Of a stretch of 64,000 nt of DNA, positions 6,883-14,842 are shown one piece after another. A program made the translations under genes and the position numbers. The notes beneath the pieces are model-generated. The model had not been told where the DNA came from and did no database searches. It saw nothing but the letters and a program-made list of their open reading frames with translations. The stretch's first letter is position 1. Each line of letters begins with the position of its first letter. The stretch comes from CAYQVW01 sp964421245 (GTDB taxonomy: Bacteria; Margulisbacteria; WOR-1; XYC2-FULL-46-14), in the NCBI GenBank assembly GCA_964421245.1, contig CAYQVW010000003.1:62001-126000 (forward strand), in the 5' to 3' direction.

Positions 6883-7629
6883 CCAGGTTACCCTTGCAGC
6901 GTACTCCATAATATTATATCCGCCGCCAGTCTTAGGTGTATAGTTTCTAGAACTTGCTTCAATAAAGGTTCCAAGGTTTTCTCTTAAGAATATTGCTGAT
7001 CCAAGCACAATACCAAGACTTGTTTCAGAGTCGCCATAAACGGTGTCTGCTTGATTGTAGCTGTTAACTTCATATCCTATTCCCGCATAAGGGATAAATG
7101 GGATAAACATTTTACTCACTAATAATCCTAAGGTGTAGCTATTAACTGTTTTTATGCTATCAAGGGCCATTGCTGCTGGCATAGTTGTTTTAACTGTTCC
7201 CTGTTTCGCGATTATTCCAAGAGTACAAGAAAATGGATCTTTATTTTTTTCTTGTCTTAATCCAATCTTTAATGATGCTGTTGCCGCGTCTGATTTTATA
7301 GAAATCTTTCCCCCACCAGGTAAGACTGCGGCTAATATGTCTGTTCCAGCTCCATTTGCCTCTGCCAATCCGTAGGCAAGGCCCAATTCAAGATTATCGC
7401 GAATTCCATAACTGACTAGGGGAGCGTATCCGGTTGCTCCAACGACATTAGAGCCAGTTAGGGCATTTGCAGAGCTTACATATCCTCCACCATAGGTATC
7501 AGAGAGATAAGCCAACGATAGCGCCCATTTACCTTGATCCAAACAATCGGCAGTGGTTAGATATTCTGCATATGAGGTTGAGACGAAGATGAGGCTGATC
7601 AATAATGCTAACAATATAATTTTTTTCAT
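6871..7629 (-). CDS. Putative outer-membrane beta-barrel protein
   Basis: 252 residues. A clean Sec signal peptide (MKKIILLALLISL to SYA, cleavage near residue 21) is followed by many alternating Gly/aromatic beta-strands, such as YGIRDNLELGLAYGL and FIPYAGIGYEV. The C-terminal strand is EYAARVTWLIN. That pattern is typical of outer-membrane barrels of 8-12 strands and is one reason to think the cell has two membranes. AAGGAG sits 7-8 nt before the ATG. Specific function unknown. Confidence 0.75.
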   Translation of the reverse strand: MKKIILLALLISLIFVSTSYAEYLTTADCLDQGKWALSLAYLSDTYGGGYVSSANALTGSNVVGATGYAPLVSYGIRDNLELGLAYGLAEANGAGTDILAAVLPGGGKISIKSDAATASLKIGLRQEKNKDPFSCTLGIIAKQGTVKTTMPAAMALDSIKTVNSYTLGLLVSKMFIPFIPYAGIGYEVNSYNQADTVYGDSETSLGIVLGSAIFLRENLGTFIEASSRNYTPKTGGGYNIMEYAARVTWLIN

Positions 7630-7665
7630 GACAATTCTCCTTTAATGAAATTTCTAACAGTTTAG

Positions 7666-7694
7666 TTGTCTTTATAACTATTGTCAAGTAGAAT
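7666..7694 (+). promoter_or_regulatory. Leaderless promoter for the helicase-nuclease
   Basis: TTGTCT (7666-7671), 17-bp spacer, TAGAAT (7689-7694), then 6 nt to ATG 7701. Confidence 0.6.
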
Positions 7695-7700
7695 AAACTC

Positions 7701-10565
7701 ATGAGCGAAGATGTCCTCAATGGTTTAAACCCAGAACAAAAACAAGCGGTTATACATGATAAAGGTCCTCTTTTAATAATTGCCGGTGCAGGGACAGGTA
7801 AGACCACCGTTATTACTCGTCGGATTGCCAATCTTATCGAATCGAAGAGAGCAAAGCCGGGAGAAATTCTTGCTTTAACTTTTACTGACAAATCTGCAGA
7901 TGAGATGGAGACCAGAGTTGATCAATTGGTTCCTTATGGATATATTGATGTTTCAATTTCTACTTTTCACGCTTTTGGTGACAGGATTTTAAGAGATTAC
8001 GCTCTAGATTTAGGTTTGCGACCAGATTATCGGGTTTTATCTTTTGCTGAACAAGCTGTTTTTATGCGTGAACATATTTTTAAACTTCCACTTAAGCACT
8101 ATATTTCACTTGGTGATCCGGTTAAACATGTTGATGCATTGCTTCGAGTTTTTTCTAGAGCGAAGGATGAGGATATTGAACCGGAAGCATGGCTAGAGAC
8201 ATGCCATGGCATGTCTATACAAGAGGAAGTTGCACAGGTTTATAAGAAATACCAGGAACTGAAATACAAGAATGGATTCTTAGATTTTGGGGATCAGGTA
8301 AATTTGACATTGAAATTATTTCGTGAGCACCCAGAGATTCTAAAGAAATTCCAAAAACAGTATAAATATGTTTTAGTCGATGAATTTCAAGACACTAACT
8401 ATGCCCAGTTCGAACTAATAAAACTTTTAGTTAAAAAACATAAAAATATTACAGTCGTTGGAGACGATGATCAGAGTATTTATAAGTTTCGTGGTGCGGC
8501 CATTTCTAATATTTTAGGTTTCGAGAAGACCTATAAAAAGACCAAAAAGGTTGTCCTAACTAAAAACTATCGCTCTGGCCAGATTATTTTAGATGCAGCA
8601 TATAAGCTTATTCAACATAATAATCCCGATCGCCTAGAGGTAAGAAGTAAGGTAGATAAGCGTCTTGTGGCCGTGGAACCTGCGACTAAACGTCGCGGTT
8701 CCATATTGGAACATAAAAATTTCGATTCAGTTTACTCTGAGGCCGATTGGGTGGCACAAAAGATTAAAGAGGAAAAATATAAGCTGTCGGACGTTGCGAT
8801 TTTAACTCGTTCCAATGCTCAAGCCGAAGCCTTTCGACAGTCTCTAAATATGGTCGGCTTACCCAACATGTCATACAGTGGGGGAGGGCTTTACTATCTT
8901 CCCGAGGTTCGTATGGCGATTTCCTTTTTAAGGGTGATTGGAGATTTAGCAGATAGTGTCAGTCTCTATGATTTAGCCTGTTCCGAGCTCTATAGTTTGG
9001 AAGCACTAGATTTGCAGAAGCTAAATACCTTTGCCAGTCGTAGAAATCTAACCCTTCACCATGTTTTTACCCATTTAGATGGTCAGTCGGAGGGTTTTAA
9101 GGTTCTAGATGATATTAAACCTAAGACTCGAGAAACTATTAAAGAGATAATGCAGGATATTGCCGAATACATAAATTATGCCAAAGATCATTCAACCGGC
9201 GAAGTTTTATATCTCTTTTTTAAGAAGACCGGATATTTAAAACGTTTAAATGAAAGCCCCGATCTTGAATCAGAAGATAAGATAAAAAACTTAGCGCAGT
9301 TTTTTGAAAAAATAAGAGAATTTCATGAAGTTGCAGAGGTTGATAAGGTTGCCGAATTTGTAAAATACTTAAATATTTTAAGAGAATCCGGTGATGATCC
9401 GGCATCTAGTCAGCCGGACTTTGATTCTGATGCAGTAAATATTTTAACTATTCATAAGGCCAAGGGGTTAGAGTTCCCGGTTGTTTTTATAACTTGCTTA
9501 GTTACCGATAAGTTTCCAAGTAGAAAGAGAAAGGATCCGATTGGATTACCTGATAAATTAATAAAAGATATTCTTCCTAAAGGAGAATATCATCTTCAAG
9601 AAGAGCGCCGTCTCTTTTATGTTGCAATGACGCGAGCCAAGACAGAACTTTATTTAACTTCATCAATTGATTACGGTGGTAAACGAGTTTGTAAACTTTC
9701 TCAATTTGTTTTGGAAGCTATAGATAAGCCAAGGGCCGATGTTGAGACAATTAAACGCTCTCCGATGGGGCAGATTGAACTCTTTGCTCCAATGCCTCGC
9801 AATCTTTCAAAGAAAAAGAGTAAGAAAGAGGGTCTTTTAAGTTTAAGTTTTTATCATATTAATGATTATTTGTCCTGTCCTCTAAAATATAAATATGTTC
9901 ATATATTAAGGGTGCCGCTTTTACCAAACCATCAAATAATTTATGGATCAGCGCTGCATAAAGCGGCACAGGCCTATCTGGTTTCAAAAAAGAACAATCA
10001 GAAATTTAGTGCCAAGAATTTAGAAGAAGTATTTTTAAATAACTGGTCTTCAGAGGGATTTATCTCAAGAGAGCATGAAGAAAGAAGGCTTGAGTCAGGC
10101 AAAAAGGCTTTAGCAAGTTTTTATAAAAGAGAAGAGAAGCTTGGCCATATTCCATTTTATGTAGAAGAGTGGTTTACGATAAATCAGGATAATATTCGAG
10201 TTCGTGGAAGGTTTGATAGAGTAGATAAACGAGATGGTAAGGTTTTTATTATTGATTTCAAATCGTCTGATGTTAGAACGGAAGAAGATGCCCTAAAACG
10301 GGCGAAATCCAATCTCCAGCTTTCAATTTATGCACTAGCTTGGAAGCATATGTTCTCAAAAATTCCAGATAGAGTAGAGCTTCACTTTTTAGATTCCGGA
10401 TTAGTTGGTTCAGTTGAGAAAAAACCAAAGGAGCTAGATAAGACTTGGGAGAAGGTTCAAAAGGTTGCAGAGGGAATTCGATCGGAAAATTATAAAGCTA
10501 CCCCTTCTTCTTTCTCCTGCCAGTATTGTGCATATTCAGAAGTTTGCCCGGAATCAGTCAGTTAA
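7701..10565 (+). CDS. UvrD/Rep-type helicase fused to a PD-(D/E)XK nuclease
   Basis: 954 residues. The SF1A helicase core shows Walker A AGAGTGKTT (near 29), motif II VDEFQDTNYAQ (near 223), GDDDQSIYKFRG (motif III, near 254) and RRLFYVAMTRAK (motif VI, near 636). From about 715 a RecB/AddB-like nuclease follows: SLSFYHINDYLSCPLKYKY, a GSALHKAAQAY His, GRFDRVD, FIIDFKSS and QLSIYALAW, ending with CQYCAYSEVCP. The early Cys plus this Cys cluster suggests a 4Fe-4S staple as in AddB-type nucleases. It probably works in DNA end processing or repair. No addB/addA partner lies beside it. Residues 166-174 (ETCHGMSIQ) come from a palindromic repeat. Confidence 0.9.
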   Translation: MSEDVLNGLNPEQKQAVIHDKGPLLIIAGAGTGKTTVITRRIANLIESKRAKPGEILALTFTDKSADEMETRVDQLVPYGYIDVSISTFHAFGDRILRDYALDLGLRPDYRVLSFAEQAVFMREHIFKLPLKHYISLGDPVKHVDALLRVFSRAKDEDIEPEAWLETCHGMSIQEEVAQVYKKYQELKYKNGFLDFGDQVNLTLKLFREHPEILKKFQKQYKYVLVDEFQDTNYAQFELIKLLVKKHKNITVVGDDDQSIYKFRGAAISNILGFEKTYKKTKKVVLTKNYRSGQIILDAAYKLIQHNNPDRLEVRSKVDKRLVAVEPATKRRGSILEHKNFDSVYSEADWVAQKIKEEKYKLSDVAILTRSNAQAEAFRQSLNMVGLPNMSYSGGGLYYLPEVRMAISFLRVIGDLADSVSLYDLACSELYSLEALDLQKLNTFASRRNLTLHHVFTHLDGQSEGFKVLDDIKPKTRETIKEIMQDIAEYINYAKDHSTGEVLYLFFKKTGYLKRLNESPDLESEDKIKNLAQFFEKIREFHEVAEVDKVAEFVKYLNILRESGDDPASSQPDFDSDAVNILTIHKAKGLEFPVVFITCLVTDKFPSRKRKDPIGLPDKLIKDILPKGEYHLQEERRLFYVAMTRAKTELYLTSSIDYGGKRVCKLSQFVLEAIDKPRADVETIKRSPMGQIELFAPMPRNLSKKKSKKEGLLSLSFYHINDYLSCPLKYKYVHILRVPLLPNHQIIYGSALHKAAQAYLVSKKNNQKFSAKNLEEVFLNNWSSEGFISREHEERRLESGKKALASFYKREEKLGHIPFYVEEWFTINQDNIRVRGRFDRVDKRDGKVFIIDFKSSDVRTEEDALKRAKSNLQLSIYALAWKHMFSKIPDRVELHFLDSGLVGSVEKKPKELDKTWEKVQKVAEGIRSENYKATPSSFSCQYCAYSEVCPESVS
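8194..8220. repeat. Palindromic repeat copy A, inside the helicase gene
   Basis: CATGG-core type; perfect 20-bp palindrome at 8197-8216 with a TATAC tail. Translated in frame as ETCHGMSIQ (residues 166-174). Confidence 0.9.
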
Positions 10566-10688
10566 TTCTTTAATCCCGCTAACCCCAATCTTATCCCTGG
10601 ATAGTGATTTTCCCTAATATCTCGGATCCGAGAAATCCTGGGACAATCAAAATCAGGGATGGAATCCGGGATCAGGGTTTAAAGAATT
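10564..10688. repeat. 125-bp imperfect palindrome between convergent genes
   Basis: The centre is the perfect CTCGGATCCGAG (10621-10632). The outer ends AATTCTTTAA (10564-10573) and TTAAAGAATT (10679-10688) pair, and between them blocks such as ATCCCTG/CAGGGAT and GATT-TCCC/GGGA-AATC pair with mismatches. The whole gap folds into one long hairpin. It may be a foldback element or a large bidirectional terminator for the helicase and the transporter gene. Confidence 0.8.
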
Positions 10689-11059
10689 CATTTATATAGC
10701 AGAACTGCTACACCACCACAAATTATCAAAGTTCCTATTACATTATATATAGTAATCGGCTCGCCAAGAATGAACCCTGCCATAATAACTGTAAAAATAA
10801 AAGTCATTGATGATAACGGAAAGGCAATGCTTAATTTAAATTGAGATAATATGTAAAACCAGACTAGAAATGATACAGCCATCATAAAAATTCCAAGCAT
10901 TATGGGGAAACTCTGAAGTGATTTGAGAAAAATTGGACCGAGGTCGGAAATTTGCCTAAAGCGCAATCCACCTAAATGATTTATCCCAAGTTTTAAAATT
11001 ACCTGGCTAGAACCCAGTAGAAGGGAATAGGCGACAATTAAGGCGATTAATGTTTTCAT
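10688..11059 (-). CDS. Small EamA/SMR-like membrane transporter
   Basis: About 123 residues with four hydrophobic helices, the size of one half of an EamA (DMT) permease or an SMR protein. Recognisable pieces are LLLGSSQVILKLGI in helix 1, the loop LSQFKLSIAFPLSS, and FILGEPITIYNVIGTLIICGG near the end; the Gly-Glu-Pro turn is typical of DMT permeases. Substrate unknown; half-size members act as dimers. ATG 11059 (MKTLIAL) is preferred over GTG 11068. The gene ends at the edge of the long palindrome. Confidence 0.75.
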   Translation of the reverse strand: MKTLIALIVAYSLLLGSSQVILKLGINHLGGLRFRQISDLGPIFLKSLQSFPIMLGIFMMAVSFLVWFYILSQFKLSIAFPLSSMTFIFTVIMAGFILGEPITIYNVIGTLIICGGVAVLLYK

Positions 11060-11062
11060 TAT

Positions 11063-11127
11063 GGACACAGATTAACACAGATAGGGACACAGGACAACAC
11101 AGATAGAAAGACAGAATGACACAGAAG
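11063..11127 (+). repeat. ACACAGAT short direct repeats
   Basis: A 65-bp stretch made of degenerate GACACAGAT/AACACAGAT units (five to six copies, irregular spacing). It fills most of the 111-bp gap between the divergent transporter and kinase genes. No coding potential is seen. Confidence 0.6.
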
Positions 11128-11170
11128 GCCCAAGAAAAAAAGTGAAATTTTATTATTTATTTGGAGATAA

Positions 11171-12058
11171 ATGTATATGGTAATAGGAGAAGGTTATGTT
11201 ATGAGATCGTCTCTTCCAGTAGCTAAGGGTTCCTTAACCTTTCAAAAAAAAATGGGGGAAGGAGCTCAGGGACAGGTATGGGCAGTAAACGGTGCGGATA
11301 ATAGACTTTGGGCGGCTAAATTTGTTTCTCATCTTCGAGCAGATGGTTTAGGTGCTTTTGAAAGAATGAGAGCGGAGATAAAACTAGAAAATATAAAGAG
11401 AGAATCTCGGTTGATAGAATCTTTTGCCGACACGCCCGGCATTGTTAATTGTTATGGGGCTGAAACAGTCGGTTCTATGATAGATGGTATGACCTATATG
11501 CTCATGGATCTTGTTTTAGGAAGATCTCTTTACCATATTGTAAAACAGGATGGAGTTTTAGAGCCCGAAGTTGCTGCTACTAGAGCTTATCAGGTTGGTT
11601 TAGTGCTAAAAAGGATGCATACAAGAGGAATCATCCATGGGGATATTAAGGCGAATGATCTTTTAGTACAACCAAATAATTTTATGATTATGGTTGATTT
11701 TGGTATTGCTGCAATGCTTCTTGAGAATCCTACCATCACAAGTGAAATTGGAACAAAAGAATATTTAGCACCCGAGCTTATTAGGGGGGCAAGAACCCCA
11801 TCGGTTCACACGGACATATATTCATTAGGGATTTTATTGTATTTTATGCTGAAGGGAGTCTTTCCACATAATCCAGACGTTGATGGTTTTGGTATGAGGA
11901 GGAGCAATTATTTTATGCCAATTGATTTTAGTGGGATAGATTCACGCATCGTTAATATTCTTGAGGATTGTCTTGAAAGAAGTTTCAAAAATCGTCCAGA
12001 TTCAGCTGAAGTTTTTCTTAATAGATTGGTGGAGAAATTTCCAGACTTACAAGGGTAG
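11171..12058 (+). CDS. Serine/threonine protein kinase, soluble, altered catalytic loop
   Basis: 295 residues, essentially one Hanks-type kinase domain with no membrane anchor. Seen: a glycine loop MGEGAQGQVW (near 28), AAKF with the ATP lysine (near 49), DFGIA (near 176), the LAPEL activation-loop end (near 198), and HTDIYSLGILLY (near 215). The catalytic loop reads HGDIKANDLL instead of HRDxKxxN, so the Arg is replaced by Gly and the metal-binding Asn position is Asp. Start: ATG 11171 has GGAG 6 nt upstream, while ATG 11201 (MRSSLP) has a better AGGAGAAGG; both leave the kinase domain whole. The tail overlaps rmuC by 12 bp. Confidence 0.85.
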   Translation: MYMVIGEGYVMRSSLPVAKGSLTFQKKMGEGAQGQVWAVNGADNRLWAAKFVSHLRADGLGAFERMRAEIKLENIKRESRLIESFADTPGIVNCYGAETVGSMIDGMTYMLMDLVLGRSLYHIVKQDGVLEPEVAATRAYQVGLVLKRMHTRGIIHGDIKANDLLVQPNNFMIMVDFGIAAMLLENPTITSEIGTKEYLAPELIRGARTPSVHTDIYSLGILLYFMLKGVFPHNPDVDGFGMRRSNYFMPIDFSGIDSRIVNILEDCLERSFKNRPDSAEVFLNRLVEKFPDLQG

Positions 12059-13105
12059 TGCCTGAGTCTCTTTTTCTTCGAGTGATTCTAATTTTGTACC
12101 AAACTTATTTAAACGCTTGTCGGTATTTTCATAAGCAGCGTTGATATTTTTAATATGTGTTCCGACTTTTCCAAAGTCATCAGTTATTTTGCTAAAATCT
12201 CCGGCTAATCGAGCGAGATTCTTTAAGATGTCATGCGCCTGTTCTTCTATCTTCATTCCTCGAAGACCTAGTAAAATGGTTTGTAGGTAGGCATAGAATG
12301 AATTCGGTGATACAGGGAGAACTTTTTTAGAGATGGCATATTGAAAAATTCCTTTTTCTTCGTCCAGGTTTTCATCTTTAATTATGGTTTCATAATAAAC
12401 ATTCTCGGCCGGGATATACATCAAAGCGAAATCAAAAGTTCCTTCGTCGGGAAGAATGTATTTATTGCGAATTGCATCAACATGTTTTTTTACATCGCGC
12501 ACAAACTGTTTTTTAGCAGCAATTTTCTTTTGTTCATTATCCGAGGCCATAATCTTTTTAAAGTTTTCCAATGGAAATTTAGAATCAACCGGAACCATCC
12601 CTTCTTTAAGAATAATTACTGCATCAACTGCTTCGCGACTTTTAAAATAGTGTTGAAGTTTATAGCGAGAAGGGGGTAGGACCTGTTTTAATAAATCAGA
12701 TAAAAACAATTCTCCCATTCCACCGCGAATTTTTGGAGAACGTAGAATGTCTTGCAATGAAGAAATATCTTTTCCGATTTCCTGTACTCTTTTTGACCCT
12801 TCATTTACTTCCGCTAATTTTTGTCTTACATCCCCAATTACTTTGGCGGCGTTATCAAGTCTAGAGTTTAGGTCTGTATTAACTTTTTGAAAGGTGGTTT
12901 GGTTGTCGGAATAGAGTTTATTTACCTGTTCTGTAATTTGTCCAAGTTGGGTTACAAATTGATTTCTCATTCCTTCCACTTGTTGCTGGATTAGCTGGGT
13001 AGAGTTATCGTCTTTTGGTTTTTGTCCTAGGGAATTTAACTTTATTGCTAGAAAAACAACCGAAGAGATAGTTATCAGTGAAAGTAGAATAAGAGTGATT
13101 TCCAT
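12047..13105 (-). CDS. rmuC: DNA recombination protein RmuC homologue
   Basis: 352 residues: one N-terminal membrane helix (residues 3-22), a coiled-coil (about 40-115), then the RmuC domain with IRGGMGELFLSDLL (near 128), VDSKFPLENF (near 174), a run to FALMYIPAENVYYE (near 230) and VLPVSPNSFYAYLQTI (near 262). RmuC limits inversions between short inverted repeats in E. coli and has a nuclease-like core. That is of interest in a genome rich in palindromes, though the link is speculation. A TATAAT box is 9 nt from the ATG on the minus strand. Confidence 0.92.
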   Translation of the reverse strand: MEITLILLSLITISSVVFLAIKLNSLGQKPKDDNSTQLIQQQVEGMRNQFVTQLGQITEQVNKLYSDNQTTFQKVNTDLNSRLDNAAKVIGDVRQKLAEVNEGSKRVQEIGKDISSLQDILRSPKIRGGMGELFLSDLLKQVLPPSRYKLQHYFKSREAVDAVIILKEGMVPVDSKFPLENFKKIMASDNEQKKIAAKKQFVRDVKKHVDAIRNKYILPDEGTFDFALMYIPAENVYYETIIKDENLDEEKGIFQYAISKKVLPVSPNSFYAYLQTILLGLRGMKIEEQAHDILKNLARLAGDFSKITDDFGKVGTHIKNINAAYENTDKRLNKFGTKLESLEEKETQALPL

Positions 13106-13114
13106 AGTGAATTA

Positions 13115-13120
13115 ATTATA
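13115..13120 (-). promoter_or_regulatory. -10 box for rmuC
   Basis: TATAAT on the minus strand, 9 nt before the rmuC ATG, predicting a leader of only 2-3 nt. The -35 is not clear. Confidence 0.45.
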
Positions 13121-13150
13121 ACACAAGTAAATAAATATCCAAGATCCCTC

Positions 13151-13179
13151 TTGACACCCCTCTATATATAATGTACTAT
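13151..13179 (+). promoter_or_regulatory. Promoter of the ribosomal superoperon
   Basis: Consensus TTGACA (13151-13156), 17-bp spacer, TACTAT (13174-13179). The predicted start near 13186 gives a leader of about 105 nt before rpmG. It is the only strong promoter I found ahead of the 29-kb block. Confidence 0.7.
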
Positions 13180-13224
13180 TATAAGACCAACATCAAAGTA
13201 AGGTTGTAGCAAGCCTTCTCTTTG

Positions 13225-13252
13225 CCAAAATTTTTGAATAGAAAAGTTTTGG
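13225..13252 (+). promoter_or_regulatory. Leader hairpin upstream of rpmG
   Basis: An 11-bp stem, CCAAAATTTTT (13225-13235) pairing with AAAAGTTTTGG (13242-13252) through one G-U pair, has a GAATAG loop. Flanking CTTC and GAAG can extend it. T-rich and G-rich tracts follow up to the start codon. It could be an attenuator or a binding site for a ribosomal protein; I cannot match it to a named leader. Confidence 0.45.
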
Positions 13253-13291
13253 GAGGGGGAAGTTTGTGTTTTTTGGGGGTTTTTTTGTTTT

Positions 13292-13453
13292 ATGGCTGAC
13301 AATAGAGAAATAATTATTTTGGAATGTCCAGAATGTAAGCGTAAGAACTATGCTAGCACCAAAGATAAAAGAAATAACCCAAAACGTATGGAATTGAAGA
13401 AGTACTGTGGTCAATGTAGAAAGCACACCAAGCACAAAGAAACAAAGAAGTAG
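13292..13453 (+). CDS. rpmG: Ribosomal protein L33
   Basis: 53 residues of the 50S subunit, first gene of the long block. It has two zinc-knuckle pairs, CPEC near residue 12 and CGQC near 41, so it is the zinc-binding L33 form, and a lysine-rich tail THKHKETKK-like. The start follows a T-rich leader with no clear Shine-Dalgarno sequence. The order rpmG, tRNA-Trp, secE, nusG is a common bacterial arrangement and supports the call. Confidence 0.93.
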   Translation: MADNREIIILECPECKRKNYASTKDKRNNPKRMELKKYCGQCRKHTKHKETKK

Positions 13454-13466
13454 TGATTAGTTATGA

Positions 13467-13540
13467 GGGCGAGTAGCTCAAATGGCTAGAGCACCGGTCT
13501 CCAAAACCGGGGGTTAGGGGTTCAACTCCTCTCTCGCCCG
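13467..13540 (+). tRNA. tRNA-Trp (CCA)
   Basis: 74 nt. The acceptor GGGCGAG (13467-13473) pairs with CTCGCCC (13533-13539), discriminator G. The anticodon arm CCGGT-CTCCAAA-ACCGG gives anticodon CCA, and the T-arm loop is TTCAACT. The 3' CCA is not encoded. It lies inside the operon between rpmG and secE and must be processed from the long transcript. Confidence 0.97.
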
Positions 13541-13549
13541 AGGTTTTTT

Positions 13550-13741
13550 ATGATAAAAAAGATTACTAATTATTTGAAGGAGACCCGAGCGGAAGTTTAC
13601 AAGGTCGCATGGCCTGGTAGAAAGTACGTAACTTCTGCAACAGTTGTAATTATAATAGTTAGTTTAGTAATCGGAATGTTCGTAATGTTGATGGATCTTG
13701 CGTTTGCAAGAATAATGATGACTCTAACACAGGTATTTTAA
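13550..13741 (+). CDS. secE: Preprotein translocase subunit SecE
   Basis: 63 residues, the short one-helix form. The amphipathic N-terminus LKETRAEVYKVAWPGRK carries the conserved VxWP signature before a single membrane helix (about 29-57). With SecY (encoded at 35462) it forms the core of the Sec channel. Its stop codon overlaps the nusG start by one base, so translation is probably coupled. Confidence 0.93.
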   Translation: MIKKITNYLKETRAEVYKVAWPGRKYVTSATVVIIIVSLVIGMFVMLMDLAFARIMMTLTQVF

Positions 13742-14397
13742 TGGAAGAAGAAAAAAAACAAGAGCAGCCGATTGAGGAAGAGAAAGAAGGGGCAGGTCGC
13801 GAGCTGTCCGTACCTGAAGAGATCAAGGAAGAGCCTAAGGCAGAAGAAGTAAAGAAGCCAGAGATTAAAGGGGAAATGCGTTGGTATGTTATTTCAACTT
13901 ATTCTGGTTCTGAAGAAAAAGTGCTCGAAGCACTTAAGCAGACAATCGAAATGTTGCATTTGAAGGATGTTGTTGCACAAATCCTTATTCCTGAAGAAGA
14001 GATTGTCGAGTTAAAGGGAAGAAAGAGGATAGAGAAGAAGAGAAAGATGTTTCCAGGATATGTTTTTTTGGAAATGATCTTAACCGATGAAACTTGGTAC
14101 GCAATAGGACAGACACCAGGAGTTTCAAGATTCATCGGAACCAAGGTTAAACCGACACCTGTTTCTGGACGTGAGATGCAAAGGGTCTTGAAACAGATTG
14201 GTGCAAAAGAAGAAAAGCTAGAGATTGCGTTTAAGAAAGGGGAGACAGTTAGGGTTGTTTCTGGTCCATTTAGGGGTTATACCGGAATAATTGACGAGAT
14301 AAATCCTGATAAAGAAAAATTAAAGGTTCTAATTAATATTTTTGGCCGAGACACCCCGGTAGAAGTTAATTTTGAACATGCGGAGAAAATAATTTAA
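13741..14397 (+). CDS. nusG: Transcription elongation factor NusG with acidic N-terminal extension
   Basis: 218 residues. The NGN domain begins at MRWYVISTYSGSE (near residue 47) with KMFPGYVFLEM and GVSRFIG; the KOW domain is at FKKGETVRVVSGPFRGYTG (near 163). NusG binds the RNA polymerase clamp and couples to Rho or the ribosome. The first 46 residues are an extra, very acidic Glu/Lys-rich tail not found in the typical ~180-residue protein, and part of it (GAGRELSV, residues 17-24) is encoded by a palindromic repeat. Confidence 0.95.
   Translation: MEEEKKQEQPIEEEKEGAGRELSVPEEIKEEPKAEEVKKPEIKGEMRWYVISTYSGSEEKVLEALKQTIEMLHLKDVVAQILIPEEEIVELKGRKRIEKKRKMFPGYVFLEMILTDETWYAIGQTPGVSRFIGTKVKPTPVSGREMQRVLKQIGAKEEKLEIAFKKGETVRVVSGPFRGYTGIIDEINPDKEKLKVLINIFGRDTPVEVNFEHAEKII
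13789..13813. repeat. Palindromic repeat copy B, inside nusG
   Basis: CGCG-core type with one arm mismatch (GGCAGGTCGCGAGCTGTCC) and a GTAC tail. Translated as GAGRELSV, the same frame as copies A, C, D and H. Confidence 0.8.
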
Positions 14398-14398
14398 A

Positions 14399-14842
14399 AT
14401 GCCACCAAAAAAGAAAAAGAAGAAAAAAGAAGTTATTACGCTGATTAAGTTGCAGATTCCAGCTGGGAAGGCTAATCCTGCACCTCCAATCGGTCCGGCT
14501 TTAGGTCAACATGGGATCAATATAATGGAATTCTGTAAGGCCTATAATGCTGCCACTAAAGATAAGGCCGGAATGATAGTTCCGGTTGAAATCTCGGTTT
14601 ACAAGGATCGTTCTTTTGATTTTATTCTAAAAACTCCTCCAGCTGCTGCTCTAATTCTAAAATACGCTAAGATCGAAAAAGGTTCTGGAACTCCAAACAA
14701 GGAAAAAGTTGGGAAAATAAATAAAAAGCAATTAGAAGAAATTGCTAAAATTAAAATGCCGGACTTAAATGCAAACGATATTCCAGCAGCGATGAAGATC
14801 GTTGCCGGTACTGCGAGAAATATGGGAGTAACAATAGAGTAA
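14399..14842 (+). CDS. rplK: Ribosomal protein L11
   Basis: 147 residues. The Pro-rich N-terminal domain is seen at AGKANPAPPIGPALGQHGIN, and the rRNA-binding C-terminal domain at AAALILKYAK and ending in AGTARNMGV. The N-terminus starts with a MPPKKKKKKK extension before the normal L11 start. L11 forms the GTPase-associated centre with 23S helix 43/44. It is followed by rplA with a one-base overlap. Confidence 0.97.
   Translation: MPPKKKKKKKEVITLIKLQIPAGKANPAPPIGPALGQHGINIMEFCKAYNAATKDKAGMIVPVEISVYKDRSFDFILKTPPAAALILKYAKIEKGSGTPNKEKVGKINKKQLEEIAKIKMPDLNANDIPAAMKIVAGTARNMGVTIE

Noticed and set aside
11063..11127. ACACAGAT repeats as plasmid-type iterons or an origin
   Set aside because: The units are irregular and degenerate, with no rep gene, DnaA boxes or AT-rich unwinding region nearby.
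11171..12058. Kinase plus repeats as part of a phage-defence island
   Set aside because: No nuclease, TIR, ATPase or other defence partner sits with it; the neighbours are housekeeping genes.
13193..13435. Leftward 80-residue ORF upstream of tRNA-Trp
   Set aside because: It lies antisense to rpmG, whose zinc-pair L33 product and operon position are convincing.
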